A DNA stretch of 64,000 bases from SSF14 sp037045585. GTDB lineage: Bacteria > Actinomycetota > Acidimicrobiia > Acidimicrobiales > Microtrichaceae. Positions 9,470 through 17,140 of the stretch are shown in pieces. Within the stretch, counting starts at the first letter, position 1, and each line of letters begins with the position of its first letter. The position numbers and the translations under genes are program-made. The stretch is taken from the NCBI GenBank assembly GCA_037045585.1, contig JBAOIR010000036.1, positions 62,001 to 126,000 of the forward strand. The letters run 5' to 3'. The notes below the pieces were generated by a model. The model was not told the DNA's origin. It saw only the letters and a program-made list of their open reading frames with translations, and made no database searches.

Positions 9470-10494
9470 TCAGGAGGCGAGCGGGCCGCCGTGGCGTTGC
9501 TGCCAGTCGGTGTAGCGATCGAAGAACTCGGCTCCGAACGGATCGTCGCCCACGAGCTGCATGCCGGCGCGCCAGATGGTGAAGTCGTCGGGTGCGAGCG
9601 CGTGTCGGCGATGGCGACCCGGTCGGCCGCGGCCTCGTCATGGCCTCGGCGTTTGAGCTCGAGCGCGAGCCGGAACTCGGCGCGGGCCTGACGCTGCTCT
9701 GCGCCGAGCGACGGTGGCGGCGCCGGGGCATCGGCGTCGGGCACGACGCCCTCGCGTACCCACGCCCGCACGGCCTCGAGGTGCGGGCCGGACTCGATGC
9801 CGTGGACCGAGGTGAACTGGTCGTCGGAGAACTCGGCCGCAGGTTGTCGGACGACCCGGCGTTCCTCGTCGAGCCAGATGACGGTGGGCACGTTCACGAG
9901 GCCGTAGCTGTCAGCGAAGGTGCGGTCGGTGTCGACCAGGACGGGGTAGTCGATGTCGGTCGCCCACGGAGCGACGTCGGCGGTCGACTCGTCGATCGCG
10001 ACAGCGACCACACCGAAGTCGTGGTCGGCGAGCTCGTCCTTGAGCTGCTTCCAACCCGGCAGGTCGTAACGGCAACCGCACCAACTCGAGAACGCCACGA
10101 CCAGGGTCTTGCCGTGGCCCTCCTCGAAGAGCCGGTGCCGCTCGCCGTCGAGGCCGGTCAGTTCGACATCGGGCGCGACGCCCGACTCCAGCGTGGATTC
10201 GCTGTCGTACCGGTTGCCGATGACGGCAATCCGGTAGTCGTCGTCCACGGCGACGGCCGTGCCGAGCGCGTCGGCGACCTGTTCGATCGTGAGTGCCTCG
10301 GCGATGGCGGCGTCGCCGATGAACGATGCCGGGATGCACTCGGCGCCGCGGCACCATCCCTCCGGCTTCGGCACCCACCCGGTCACGGCAGCGAGGTCGC
10401 CGGCGGAGAGGGCAGCGGTATCGCCGGTGCCGCCGACGGCCGTGCCGTGCTCACCGACGATGGTCCAGGCTTCGGGAGAGGAGGTCGCACTCAT
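9470..10494 (-). CDS. Thioredoxin-fold (redoxin/TlpA-like) protein, frameshifted near 9600
   Basis: The 5' part reads an unknown N-terminal region of about 110 residues, then a redoxin domain: GKTLVVAFSSWCGCRYDLPG followed by a cis-Pro strand (NVPTVIWLDEE). The redox motif is Cys-Gly-Cys rather than CxxC. After about residue 295 the frame changes; the natural C-terminus continues as DDFTIWRAGMQLVGDDPFG and ends at a TGA at 9470-9472, giving about 340 residues. The last 45 residues contain a Trp-rich W-(x)n-D-R-Y-T-D-W-Q-Q-R segment. No signal peptide is evident, so it is likely cytoplasmic. The 3' end converges with the SDR gene with 22 bp between. Exact reaction unknown. Confidence 0.75.
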
Positions 10495-10534
10495 GGGCGC
10501 ACCATACCCGTGAGGTCGGTGTGCCGCCGAGGTG

Positions 10535-11461
10535 TCAGGTCGGTGCCAGCGCGGCGATGACGTCGCGGGCCAGCGCCATGGACGCGTCGGGGTCGGCGTC
10601 GGGTGAGCCGACGGTCGGGTCGAAGTTGAGGTCGAGGAACGTCTCGGTGACGCCCTGTGCCGCCAGGTCCGCGAGGTCGGAGCGGATCTCGTCGAGCGAC
10701 CCGGTGAGCGGAGCCCGCTCGTCGGACCGGACCTTGACGACGCCCCGGGTCACGAAGCGGAGTGCGTCGGGGTCCCGCCCGGCGTCGGCGGCCGCGGTCC
10801 GGACGATGTCGATCGATTCGTCGATGCGACCCAGATCGGCGAGGCTGCTCGAGATCCATCCGTCGGCGAGGCGCCCGGCCCGGCGAAGCGCGGCAGGCGC
10901 AGCGCCGCCCATGAGGATCGGCGGGTGCGGCGACTGCACGGGCCGGGGCTCGATGCGCGATCGCGGCACCCGGTAGAACTCGCCCTCGTAGTCGACGACG
11001 TCGTCGCCCCAGATCGCGTGGAGGGCGTGCAGGTAGTCGTCGGCGCGGGCGCCACGACGATCCATCGTGACCCCGGTGGCCTCGAATTCCTGGGACTGCC
11101 AGCCCGTGCCCAGGCCCACGTCGAGGCGGCCATGGCTCAGATGGTCGATGGTCGTGAGGCTCTTCGCGGTGACGACCGGTGACGCGAACGGCAGGTTGAG
11201 CACCGCGACGCCGAGCCGCACGCGGTCGGTGACGGCGGCGAGGTACGCGAGCAGAGCGATGGGATCGAGCACGCTGCGGTACTGCGGCAGCAGGAGTGGG
11301 GCGCCGTCGGCGTCGACGGCGGCGAGCAGCCGCTGGAACGTCCACAGCGAGTGGTACCCGAGGTCCTCGGCCAGACGGGCGATCTCGACGACGTTCTCGG
11401 TGGTCGCCCACGAGCCCGAGATCGGAACGGCGACACCGAGGTGCATCGTGGGGGTCGACAT
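10535..11461 (-). CDS. Luciferase-like (LLM) F420-dependent oxidoreductase
   Basis: A 308-residue protein with the bacterial luciferase-like TIM-barrel pattern: an N-terminal LGVAVPISG strand, the SLWTFQR segment, VRLGVAVLNLPFASPVVTAK, HLSHGRLDVGLGTGW and PPILMGGAAPAALRRAGRLADGW. These elements are typical of the F420-dependent subgroup common in actinobacteria rather than FMN luciferases. The substrate is unknown. It lies head to head with the unknown gene at 11523 and 40 bp upstream of the redoxin gene, with which it could be cotranscribed. Confidence 0.9.
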   Translation of the reverse strand: MSTPTMHLGVAVPISGSWATTENVVEIARLAEDLGYHSLWTFQRLLAAVDADGAPLLLPQYRSVLDPIALLAYLAAVTDRVRLGVAVLNLPFASPVVTAKSLTTIDHLSHGRLDVGLGTGWQSQEFEATGVTMDRRGARADDYLHALHAIWGDDVVDYEGEFYRVPRSRIEPRPVQSPHPPILMGGAAPAALRRAGRLADGWISSSLADLGRIDESIDIVRTAAADAGRDPDALRFVTRGVVKVRSDERAPLTGSLDEIRSDLADLAAQGVTETFLDLNFDPTVGSPDADPDASMALARDVIAALAPT

Positions 11462-11522
11462 CGGGCCACCTTAGGTGCGGTGCGCGTTGGAAACGGGCGG
11501 TCGCTGGCCTAGGTTCGACGGA

Positions 11523-12011
11523 ATGGCGTCGAGGAATCGCTGGCTCCCCGGTGCGCCGCCGCTGCCGGCGACGGTGAACCCACGATGGACGTTGTGGCCG
11601 GCGCGTCCGGCCCCGTGGATCCTCCGGGGCCGTCGGCTGCCGGCGGGCCCACTCCGCTGGGCGGTCGTCCAACCGAACGCCGTCGGATGGGGTGAGTTGT
11701 CGAGCTTCGCCGGACTGGGCGAGCGGCAGCGCCTCAAGGCGGCACGGCAGTACCTCGCCGAGCGACTCATCATCGTGGCGGGCGAGCACTCCGTCGCGAT
11801 CTTCCCCGTGATCGCTCGCCGCTTCGTGCTGCCGTGCCTGGGGCACTGGCCGATCGACCGCCTCCTCGCCGTGCCCGTCCCGGCGGCGGTGGAGGGTATG
11901 TGGCCGGCAGCCGTGCTCGTCGACCTGCAGACCTGTCGGTTCGTCGCCGAGATCCGTGGCGTCCACAACGACGACCACACCCGCGCCGTCCTTGCGGCCC
12001 TCCGTCCCTGA
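11523..12011 (+). CDS. Conserved-looking protein of unknown function
   Basis: A 162-residue protein from the ATG at 11523 (the frame opens at 11475 but the stretch before the ATG is low quality). It is rich in Pro, Arg and Trp at the N-terminus and then has alternating hydrophobic segments (LRWAVVQPNAVGWGEL, AERLIIVAGEHSVAIFP, LLAVPVPAAVEGMWP) that look like strands of a compact domain. I do not recognise a family. Codon third positions match the neighbours. It ends 21 bp before the sulfatase gene, so the two probably form an operon. Confidence 0.55.
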   Translation: MASRNRWLPGAPPLPATVNPRWTLWPARPAPWILRGRRLPAGPLRWAVVQPNAVGWGELSSFAGLGERQRLKAARQYLAERLIIVAGEHSVAIFPVIARRFVLPCLGHWPIDRLLAVPVPAAVEGMWPAAVLVDLQTCRFVAEIRGVHNDDHTRAVLAALRP

Positions 12012-12032
12012 CCGGCGCGGCATACTTCCCCG

Positions 12033-14432
12033 ATGACGAACCGGGGGACAGTCGAACAGGGTGAGACCGCGTCGGGCGACGGCACCGAACCGTACGCCGG
12101 CTTCGAGGGCCGGGTCGGGCGCACAGTCGCCGGGTCGGAATCATGGTGGCCGACGCCGGCGACGCCCGCCGACGACGCCCCCAACGTGATCGTGATGATG
12201 GCCGACGACCTCGGCTTCAGCGACCTCGGGTGCTACGGCAGCGAGATCGACACCCCGAACCTCGACGCGCTCGCCGGCCGCGGCGTGCGCTACCGCAACT
12301 ACCACGCCACCCCGATGTGTTCGCCGACGCGTGGAGCGCTGTTGACCGGGCTCAACCCGCACAACGCCGGCATCGGTCACGTGGCCCACAGCGATCCCGG
12401 CTTCCCCGGCTACGTCATGGAGATCACGAAGCACGCGGCGACGTTGCCGGAGATCTTCCGCGACCACGGCTACTTCACCGCCATGGTCGGCAAGTGGCAC
12501 CTGACGAAGGACTCGCACAACTCCGACGCCGGCCCGTTCGACTCGTGGCCGGTCCAGCGCGGGTTCGACCGCTTCTACGGGATCCTCGACGGGTTCACGA
12601 ACCTCCACCACCCCCACCGGCTCATCGAGGACAACCACGCGCTCGACATCGACCGGTATCCCGAGGGCTACTACTTCACCGACGACATCACCGATCGGGC
12701 CATCTCGATGATCCGCTCGACGAAGGCCGCCAACCCGGCACGGCCGTTCTTCATGTACTTCTCCCACGGGTCGGTGCACGCGCCGCTCCATGCCAAGCCG
12801 GCCGACATCGAGAAGTACCGCGGGCGCTACGACGCCGGCTGGGACGCACTCCGGGCCGAACGGTTCGAGCGGATGCGGGCGATGGGCGTCATTCCGCGGA
12901 GCACGGTGCTGCCGCCGTGCAACAGCGAACCGGGCAACGACGTTCGGCCGTGGGAGGAGGTGCCGCCCGACGAGCAGCGGCTCGCCTCGCGCTACATGGA
13001 GGTCTACGCCGCCATGGTCGACAACATCGACCAGAACTTCGGCCGCCTCCGCGACTCGCTCGCCGCCATGCAGCGTCCCGACGGTTCCACCGAACTCGAT
13101 CACACCGTCATCGTCTTCACGTCGGACAACGGTGCCTCGCGTGAGGGCGAGGTCGAGGGCACGACCGGGTACTTCGTTCACCTGCTCGGCCAGACCGACC
13201 TCGCCGCCGACCTGGCCCGCATCGACTCGATCGGTGGGCCCACCTCGATCCCGCACTACCCCCGTGGGTTCGCCATGGCGTGCGGAACCCCGTTCCGGCT
13301 CTACAAGATCAACACCCACGCCGGTGGCCACCAGGTGCCGATGATCGTGGGCGGGCCCGTCGTCGCCGACGTGCCCGGTCCGTCGGGCGCCGGCACGTGG
13401 CGGGACCAGTACACGTATGTGACCGACCTGGCGCCCACGCTGTTGGAACTCTGCGGTCTGACGAAGCCCACCGAGCGCAACGGCCTGGCGCTCAAGGAGT
13501 TCGACGGCACCAGTTTCGCCTCGACGCTCGGCGACGCGTCCGCCCCGTCGGCCCACACCGAGCAGTACGCCGAGATGCTCGGCCACCGTGGCTTCTACCG
13601 CGACGGGTGGGAGGCGGTCACGCTGCACGCTCCGATGACGCCGTTCGGCGATCACGAGTGGGAGCTGTACGACCTCGTCAACGATCCGACCGAGACGACG
13701 AACCTCGCCGCTGACCATCCCGACCGTGTCACCGAGCTCGCCGCCGCGTGGGAGCGGGCGGCGTGGGACAACCAGGTGTACCCGATGGACGAGGGGAGCG
13801 CGGTCAAGTTCCTCATCCGCCCGCCGTGGGACGAGGTGTTCGGCCGGCCCGTCACGATCCTTCCCGGCACCCCGACCCTCGAGCGTTGGCGGTGTCTGCA
13901 GCTCATCATGATCCGGGCGTTCACGATCGAGATCGACGTCGCCGTTGCCGAGGGCGACGAGGGAGTGCTCGTCGCGCACGGTGACCAGGGCGGTGGCTAC
14001 CTCGTCTGGCTCGACGGCGCGCAGGAGCTGCACGTCGCCCACAATGACGGGCGTGGGCACATGCGCCAGATCGACGCCGGCCCGATCTCACCCGGTGATC
14101 ACCGGATCGTCGTCGACTTCGCCGCACCCGGCGGCAACATCTGGAACGTCGAGGTGCGTGTCGACGTCGACGTCGACGTCGACGCCGGCGGTGACGCCGT
14201 GCGGGGGAGCGCCGAGGGGTGGACGTGCCTGTTCCCCATGGCGCCGTTCCAGGGCATCGACGTCGGCATCGACCGTCGCTCGCCGGTCCTGTGGTCGATC
14301 TACGAGGAGCACGGCCCGTACCCCTACACCGGCCGGATCGACCGGGTGACCTACACCCCGGGTACCCCCGCGCCGGACGCGCCCCAGAACATGATCGAGC
14401 TGCTCCGCTCGATGGGCGCCAAGTTCGAGTAG
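12033..14432 (+). CDS. Arylsulfatase with long C-terminal extension
   Basis: A 799-residue type I sulfatase. The formylglycine motif CSPTR has its Cys at residue 96, and metal and phosphate-site residues are visible in MMADDLGFSDLGCYG, GKWHLTKD, DNGASREG and the C-terminal AGGHQVPMIVGGP. The sulfatase fold ends near residue 560; about 240 further residues form a region with a strand pattern (VLVAHGDQGGGYLVWLDG) that may be a carbohydrate- or lipid-binding domain. A run of GTCGAC hexamers at about 14160-14186 encodes Val-Asp repeats in this tail. There is no evident signal peptide. A formylglycine-generating or anaerobic maturase is not present in the window. The enzyme would hydrolyse sulfate esters. 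Confidence 0.92.
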   Translation: MTNRGTVEQGETASGDGTEPYAGFEGRVGRTVAGSESWWPTPATPADDAPNVIVMMADDLGFSDLGCYGSEIDTPNLDALAGRGVRYRNYHATPMCSPTRGALLTGLNPHNAGIGHVAHSDPGFPGYVMEITKHAATLPEIFRDHGYFTAMVGKWHLTKDSHNSDAGPFDSWPVQRGFDRFYGILDGFTNLHHPHRLIEDNHALDIDRYPEGYYFTDDITDRAISMIRSTKAANPARPFFMYFSHGSVHAPLHAKPADIEKYRGRYDAGWDALRAERFERMRAMGVIPRSTVLPPCNSEPGNDVRPWEEVPPDEQRLASRYMEVYAAMVDNIDQNFGRLRDSLAAMQRPDGSTELDHTVIVFTSDNGASREGEVEGTTGYFVHLLGQTDLAADLARIDSIGGPTSIPHYPRGFAMACGTPFRLYKINTHAGGHQVPMIVGGPVVADVPGPSGAGTWRDQYTYVTDLAPTLLELCGLTKPTERNGLALKEFDGTSFASTLGDASAPSAHTEQYAEMLGHRGFYRDGWEAVTLHAPMTPFGDHEWELYDLVNDPTETTNLAADHPDRVTELAAAWERAAWDNQVYPMDEGSAVKFLIRPPWDEVFGRPVTILPGTPTLERWRCLQLIMIRAFTIEIDVAVAEGDEGVLVAHGDQGGGYLVWLDGAQELHVAHNDGRGHMRQIDAGPISPGDHRIVVDFAAPGGNIWNVEVRVDVDVDVDAGGDAVRGSAEGWTCLFPMAPFQGIDVGIDRRSPVLWSIYEEHGPYPYTGRIDRVTYTPGTPAPDAPQNMIELLRSMGAKFE

Positions 14433-14440
14433 CCCGGGGG

Positions 14441-14461
14441 CGCCCCAGCGTTGTCGGGGCG
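14441..14461 (+). terminator. Hairpin just after the sulfatase gene, possible terminator
   Basis: CGCCCC and GGGGCG form a 6-bp GC stem with a 9-nt loop, 8 bp after the sulfatase stop. No T tract follows, so its strength as an intrinsic terminator is doubtful. Confidence 0.35.
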
Positions 14462-14495
14462 GGTGCGAGGGACGATCCGCCGAGGGCGATTCTCA

Positions 14496-14540
14496 AATTC
14501 GTGCCAGAAGCGACGTCACGCGTCACTTCCAGCACGAATT
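14496..14540. repeat. 45-bp imperfect inverted repeat
   Basis: Two 18-bp arms, starting AATTCGTGC and ending GCACGAATT, pair with three mismatches around a 9-bp spacer. The AT-richer outer ends stand out from the local GC-rich sequence. It lies between the sulfatase gene and the helix-hairpin-helix gene and could be a terminator, an operator or a small mobile remnant. Confidence 0.5.
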
Positions 14541-14588
14541 GCGCAGGCAGTGCGGCCCAGTCAGTGCGCTCGTCGCTACGATCGCACC

Positions 14589-14789
14589 GTGCCCGAGTCC
14601 GAGGTGATGTTGCCGAAGGGGATCGGCGCCCCAGCAACGCGAGCGCTCGTTGCTGCGGGCTACACCCACCTCGCTCAACTCGCAGGTGTCACCCCGACGG
14701 AGCTCGAGCGTCTGCACGCAGTCGGTCCGAAGGCGATCAGGGTGCTCCAAGAGGCATTGGAGGCCGAAGGCAAGTCGCTCACTTGGTGA
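14589..14789 (+). CDS. Helix-hairpin-helix mini-protein
   Basis: A 66-residue protein from the GTG at 14589. The whole sequence is one helix-hairpin-helix module: LPKGIGAPATRALVAAGYTH, then LAQLAGVTPTELERLHAVGPKAI and a final helix. This is the fold of the RNA polymerase alpha C-terminal domain and of HhH DNA-binding domains, in which the L-x-x-(hairpin G-x-G/G-P-K) contacts the DNA backbone. It stands alone, without a catalytic partner. The frame extends upstream to 14451, but that part overlaps the inverted repeat and is not protein-like. Its 3' end overlaps a convergent small frame by 11 bp. Confidence 0.7.
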   Translation: MPESEVMLPKGIGAPATRALVAAGYTHLAQLAGVTPTELERLHAVGPKAIRVLQEALEAEGKSLTW

Positions 14790-14955
14790 AATCGTCGTCG
14801 GGTTCGCCGTTCTGGCCGGCGACTTCGTCCTCGACGACGGTTTGGAGGATCGCCGGCGGTTCAGCGAAGTGGCGTTCGGGCCCGCCGAACGAGAAGAGCG
14901 AAGCAACGCCGACGAGGAGTGCCCGGCACACGTCGCGAGGCGTCGGGGAGGGCAT
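14779..14955 (-). CDS. Possible small protein (58 residues), unknown
   Basis: An open frame from an ATG at 14955 to a TGA at 14779-14781. It has a short hydrophobic stretch near the N-terminus (RALLVGVASLFSF) and a strongly acidic C-terminus (GEPDDDFTK). About four fifths of codons end in G or C, close to real genes nearby. A weak GGCGG precedes the ATG. It converges with the helix-hairpin-helix gene. It fills the first half of the otherwise empty 350-bp stretch between that gene and the DUF222 gene; the rest (14956-15141) shows nothing I can name. No family recognised, so it remains a candidate. Confidence 0.35.
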   Translation of the reverse strand: MPSPTPRDVCRALLVGVASLFSFGGPERHFAEPPAILQTVVEDEVAGQNGEPDDDFTK

Positions 14956-15141
14956 CCGCCAAGTCTTGCGTATGGGATCGAACGGAGGTCGTCGTCGACA
15001 CGCCCCAGAGGTAGCTGGCGCAGCCCAGGCGACGGCGGTCTTGTTCGAGTGTTCGGGGGCGCGGCGATGGACCCACTGGGTGGGTCGTTCGCCGGGTTCG
15101 GGTTCGACCGGCCGGGGAGTCGGGCGCGATCGTGATCTCGC

Positions 15142-16381
15142 TCATGCGCCGGGTGGTGCGCCGGATCTGATGGTGCCGTGGCGTTGACACCAGAGGCTGA
15201 TACCCGAGGGTGTGGTGATCCAGCACCATCCGTCGTCGCCGATCCGGAGGTCCCAACCCTTGCGGTGGATGACACCGTGGTGATGCCGGCACAGGAACGC
15301 CATGAGCTTGATGTCGGTCGTTCCCAGGTCACGCCACCACTGCGCCACATGGTGGGCATCACAATGCTCGGGTCGCATTCCGCAGCCGGGGAACACACAC
15401 CCGCCATCACGAACCTTCAACGCCTTGCGCTGCTCGAGCGTGGCGTTGCGGAGTTCGCGGCCCATGTCGAGGGGGACACCGAGGCTGTTCAAGATGATCG
15501 TCCACACGGCCATGTCACACGCGAGCGCGGTCGCTGATCCTCGGATCAACGGTTTGCCGTCGATGTAGACGAGGTCGGGGTCCTCCGCGTTGATCACCAG
15601 GGTTGCTTCGACCTTGGGGCTTGGTGACGGCACCGCCGCTGGTGTTGACCATCAGGCCGCGGCGGCAGAGTTCGGCGAACGCCAACGCCATGAGCGTGTC
15701 GCGTGACGGGACAGCGATCTCGCCGTTGGTGCGTTCGCAGTCGTCACGGAACCGGCGCCACAGTTCGTCGGCGGTCTGTTCGAGCGCAGTGCGGGTCGTG
15801 GTCGCCGTGTCGCCGACCAACACGCCGGCGACCTTCGTCCCATCTCGGCCGCCGCGGAGGCGGAACCGGTTGTTGTTGAGGTCGTCGGACGGTTCGGGGC
15901 CGTCCTGATCCAACAGGGCGGCAACGAGTGCCACACGTTGGGCCCACTCGGCGAACGTCATGTGAGCTGATTCGGCGATCAGTGACGCTTCCATCTCCCG
16001 GAACTCGGTAGCGATCCGATCGTTGATCGCGTTGGCCATCACCTTGGCCCGGTCCGTACACAAGCGGCCGTCGCGTACGGCCCGATCGGTCTCGGGAAGA
16101 TCGAGACGCAACGCCACCGCCAACCGCACCCGTGCCTTCGCGGCGGCGGGGGCGATCCCGGTTTCGTGGGCCAACCAGTTGGCGGTGCGATGACCCGAGA
16201 CCACGTCGGTGGTGCCACGGGCGTCGAGCTCACCCAACAACGCGCCCTGCGCTGCTCGGAGGGACTGGACCGCGGTCTCGATGGCCTTCACGCCGGCCAA
16301 CAGGTCGTCGTCCGCGTAGAGGTGCTCGTCGAGGCCGGCGATCTTCGCCGTCATCTCGGTCAGCACTGTCACGTCGAACAT
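15142..16381 (-). CDS. DUF222 / HNH endonuclease domain protein (frameshifted near 15625)
   Basis: About 410 residues after repair. The N-terminal part is a DUF222 helical domain (SGHRTANWLAHETGIAPAAA and the AVRDGRLCTDRAKVMANAIN segment). The C-terminal part, read in another frame after about 15625, is an HNH nuclease: DGGCVFPGCGMRP with Cys pair, CDAHHVAQWWRDLGTTD, and LCRHHHGVIHRKGW. All HNH zinc and catalytic residues are present. Such DUF222-HNH genes are multicopy and mobile in actinobacterial genomes, and their role is not established. I start at the ATG at 16381 (MFDVTVLTEM). The gene is divergent from the one at 16472. Confidence 0.85.
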
Positions 16382-16471
16382 GCGTTCGAGTCTAGAACGG
16401 ACCACTGACATCGAGATTGTCGTCCCGGCGATCCCGTTGCTCGGTGGGACCGCGGGGGTAGCGTTCATGTC

Positions 16472-17044
16472 ATGGCCATCGAACCCATCATCTTCACCGC
16501 GGTCGGCGATCCAGCCGCCGTCGTCGCGATCGCCGGCCAGCAGTTGGCAAACCTGGGCTACACCATCACCCTCGGAGCCGATCGATGGTCCGGCGAGGCC
16601 GAGGTCGGCAGCAAGGTGGGTCGTGTGCTCGCCGGCGGCTTCGTGCGCCGCATGAAGGTCACCTATGCCGTCACGCAGGGCTACACCGACGGGCAGTGGG
16701 TGCTGACGATCAGCCCCGGGATGAGCGGCATGGGCGGTGGTGCGCTGGGTGTGTCGAAGTCCAAGAAGGAGATGACGTCGATCTACGAGAGCGTCGCCGA
16801 GGCGCTGGCGCGGCATGGCCACGTGGCGGCACCGCAGGGCATCCAGGGGTCGTCCGTCGAGGGCCAGCCAGCTGTCCCGCCGGCGCCGCCGATCGAATCG
16901 GCACCACCCTTCCCGCCGGCGCCGTCGATCGAATCGGCACCACCCTTCCCGCCGGCGCCGCCGATCGAATCGGCTCCACCCTTCCCGACCTCGCCGCCCA
17001 CGGACGGCCAAGCGCCGCCGGCCGGCGGGGGCAACCCCTGGTGA
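16472..17044 (+). CDS. Unknown protein with a Pro-rich repeat tail
   Basis: A 190-residue protein. Residues 1-115 form a compact alpha/beta-looking domain (IIFTAVGDPAAVVAIAGQQL, then a Gly-rich MSGMGGGALG segment and a final helix). The tail from residue 136 is three exact or near-exact copies of a 12-residue unit PPAPPIESAPPF followed by a Pro/Gly-rich end. I do not recognise the family. It starts at the ATG at 16472, divergent from the DUF222 gene, with a 96-bp gap to the next lipoprotein gene. Confidence 0.7.
   Translation: MAIEPIIFTAVGDPAAVVAIAGQQLANLGYTITLGADRWSGEAEVGSKVGRVLAGGFVRRMKVTYAVTQGYTDGQWVLTISPGMSGMGGGALGVSKSKKEMTSIYESVAEALARHGHVAAPQGIQGSSVEGQPAVPPAPPIESAPPFPPAPSIESAPPFPPAPPIESAPPFPTSPPTDGQAPPAGGGNPW
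16877..16984 (+). repeat. Three tandem 36-bp coding repeats
   Basis: Units at 16877-16912, 16913-16948 and 16949-16984 each encode PPAPPIESAPPF (the second has Ser for Pro at position 5). The copies differ by only one or two bases, so the array is recent or is kept homogeneous. Confidence 0.9.
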
Positions 17045-17140
17045 AAAGTGCCCGACGTCGGTCTGTCCCGGGCGACTGTCGGACGTGGGTGTCAAGATGT
17101 GGGCGGTCGCTCGGGGGAGCGCTCTGAACGGAGGGGTGTC

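Noticed and set aside
12141..14060. 639-codon reverse-strand open frame across the sulfatase gene
   Set aside because: Composition is typical of a shadow frame (Val, Gly, Arg, Asp-rich, no motifs), and the plus strand has a complete sulfatase.
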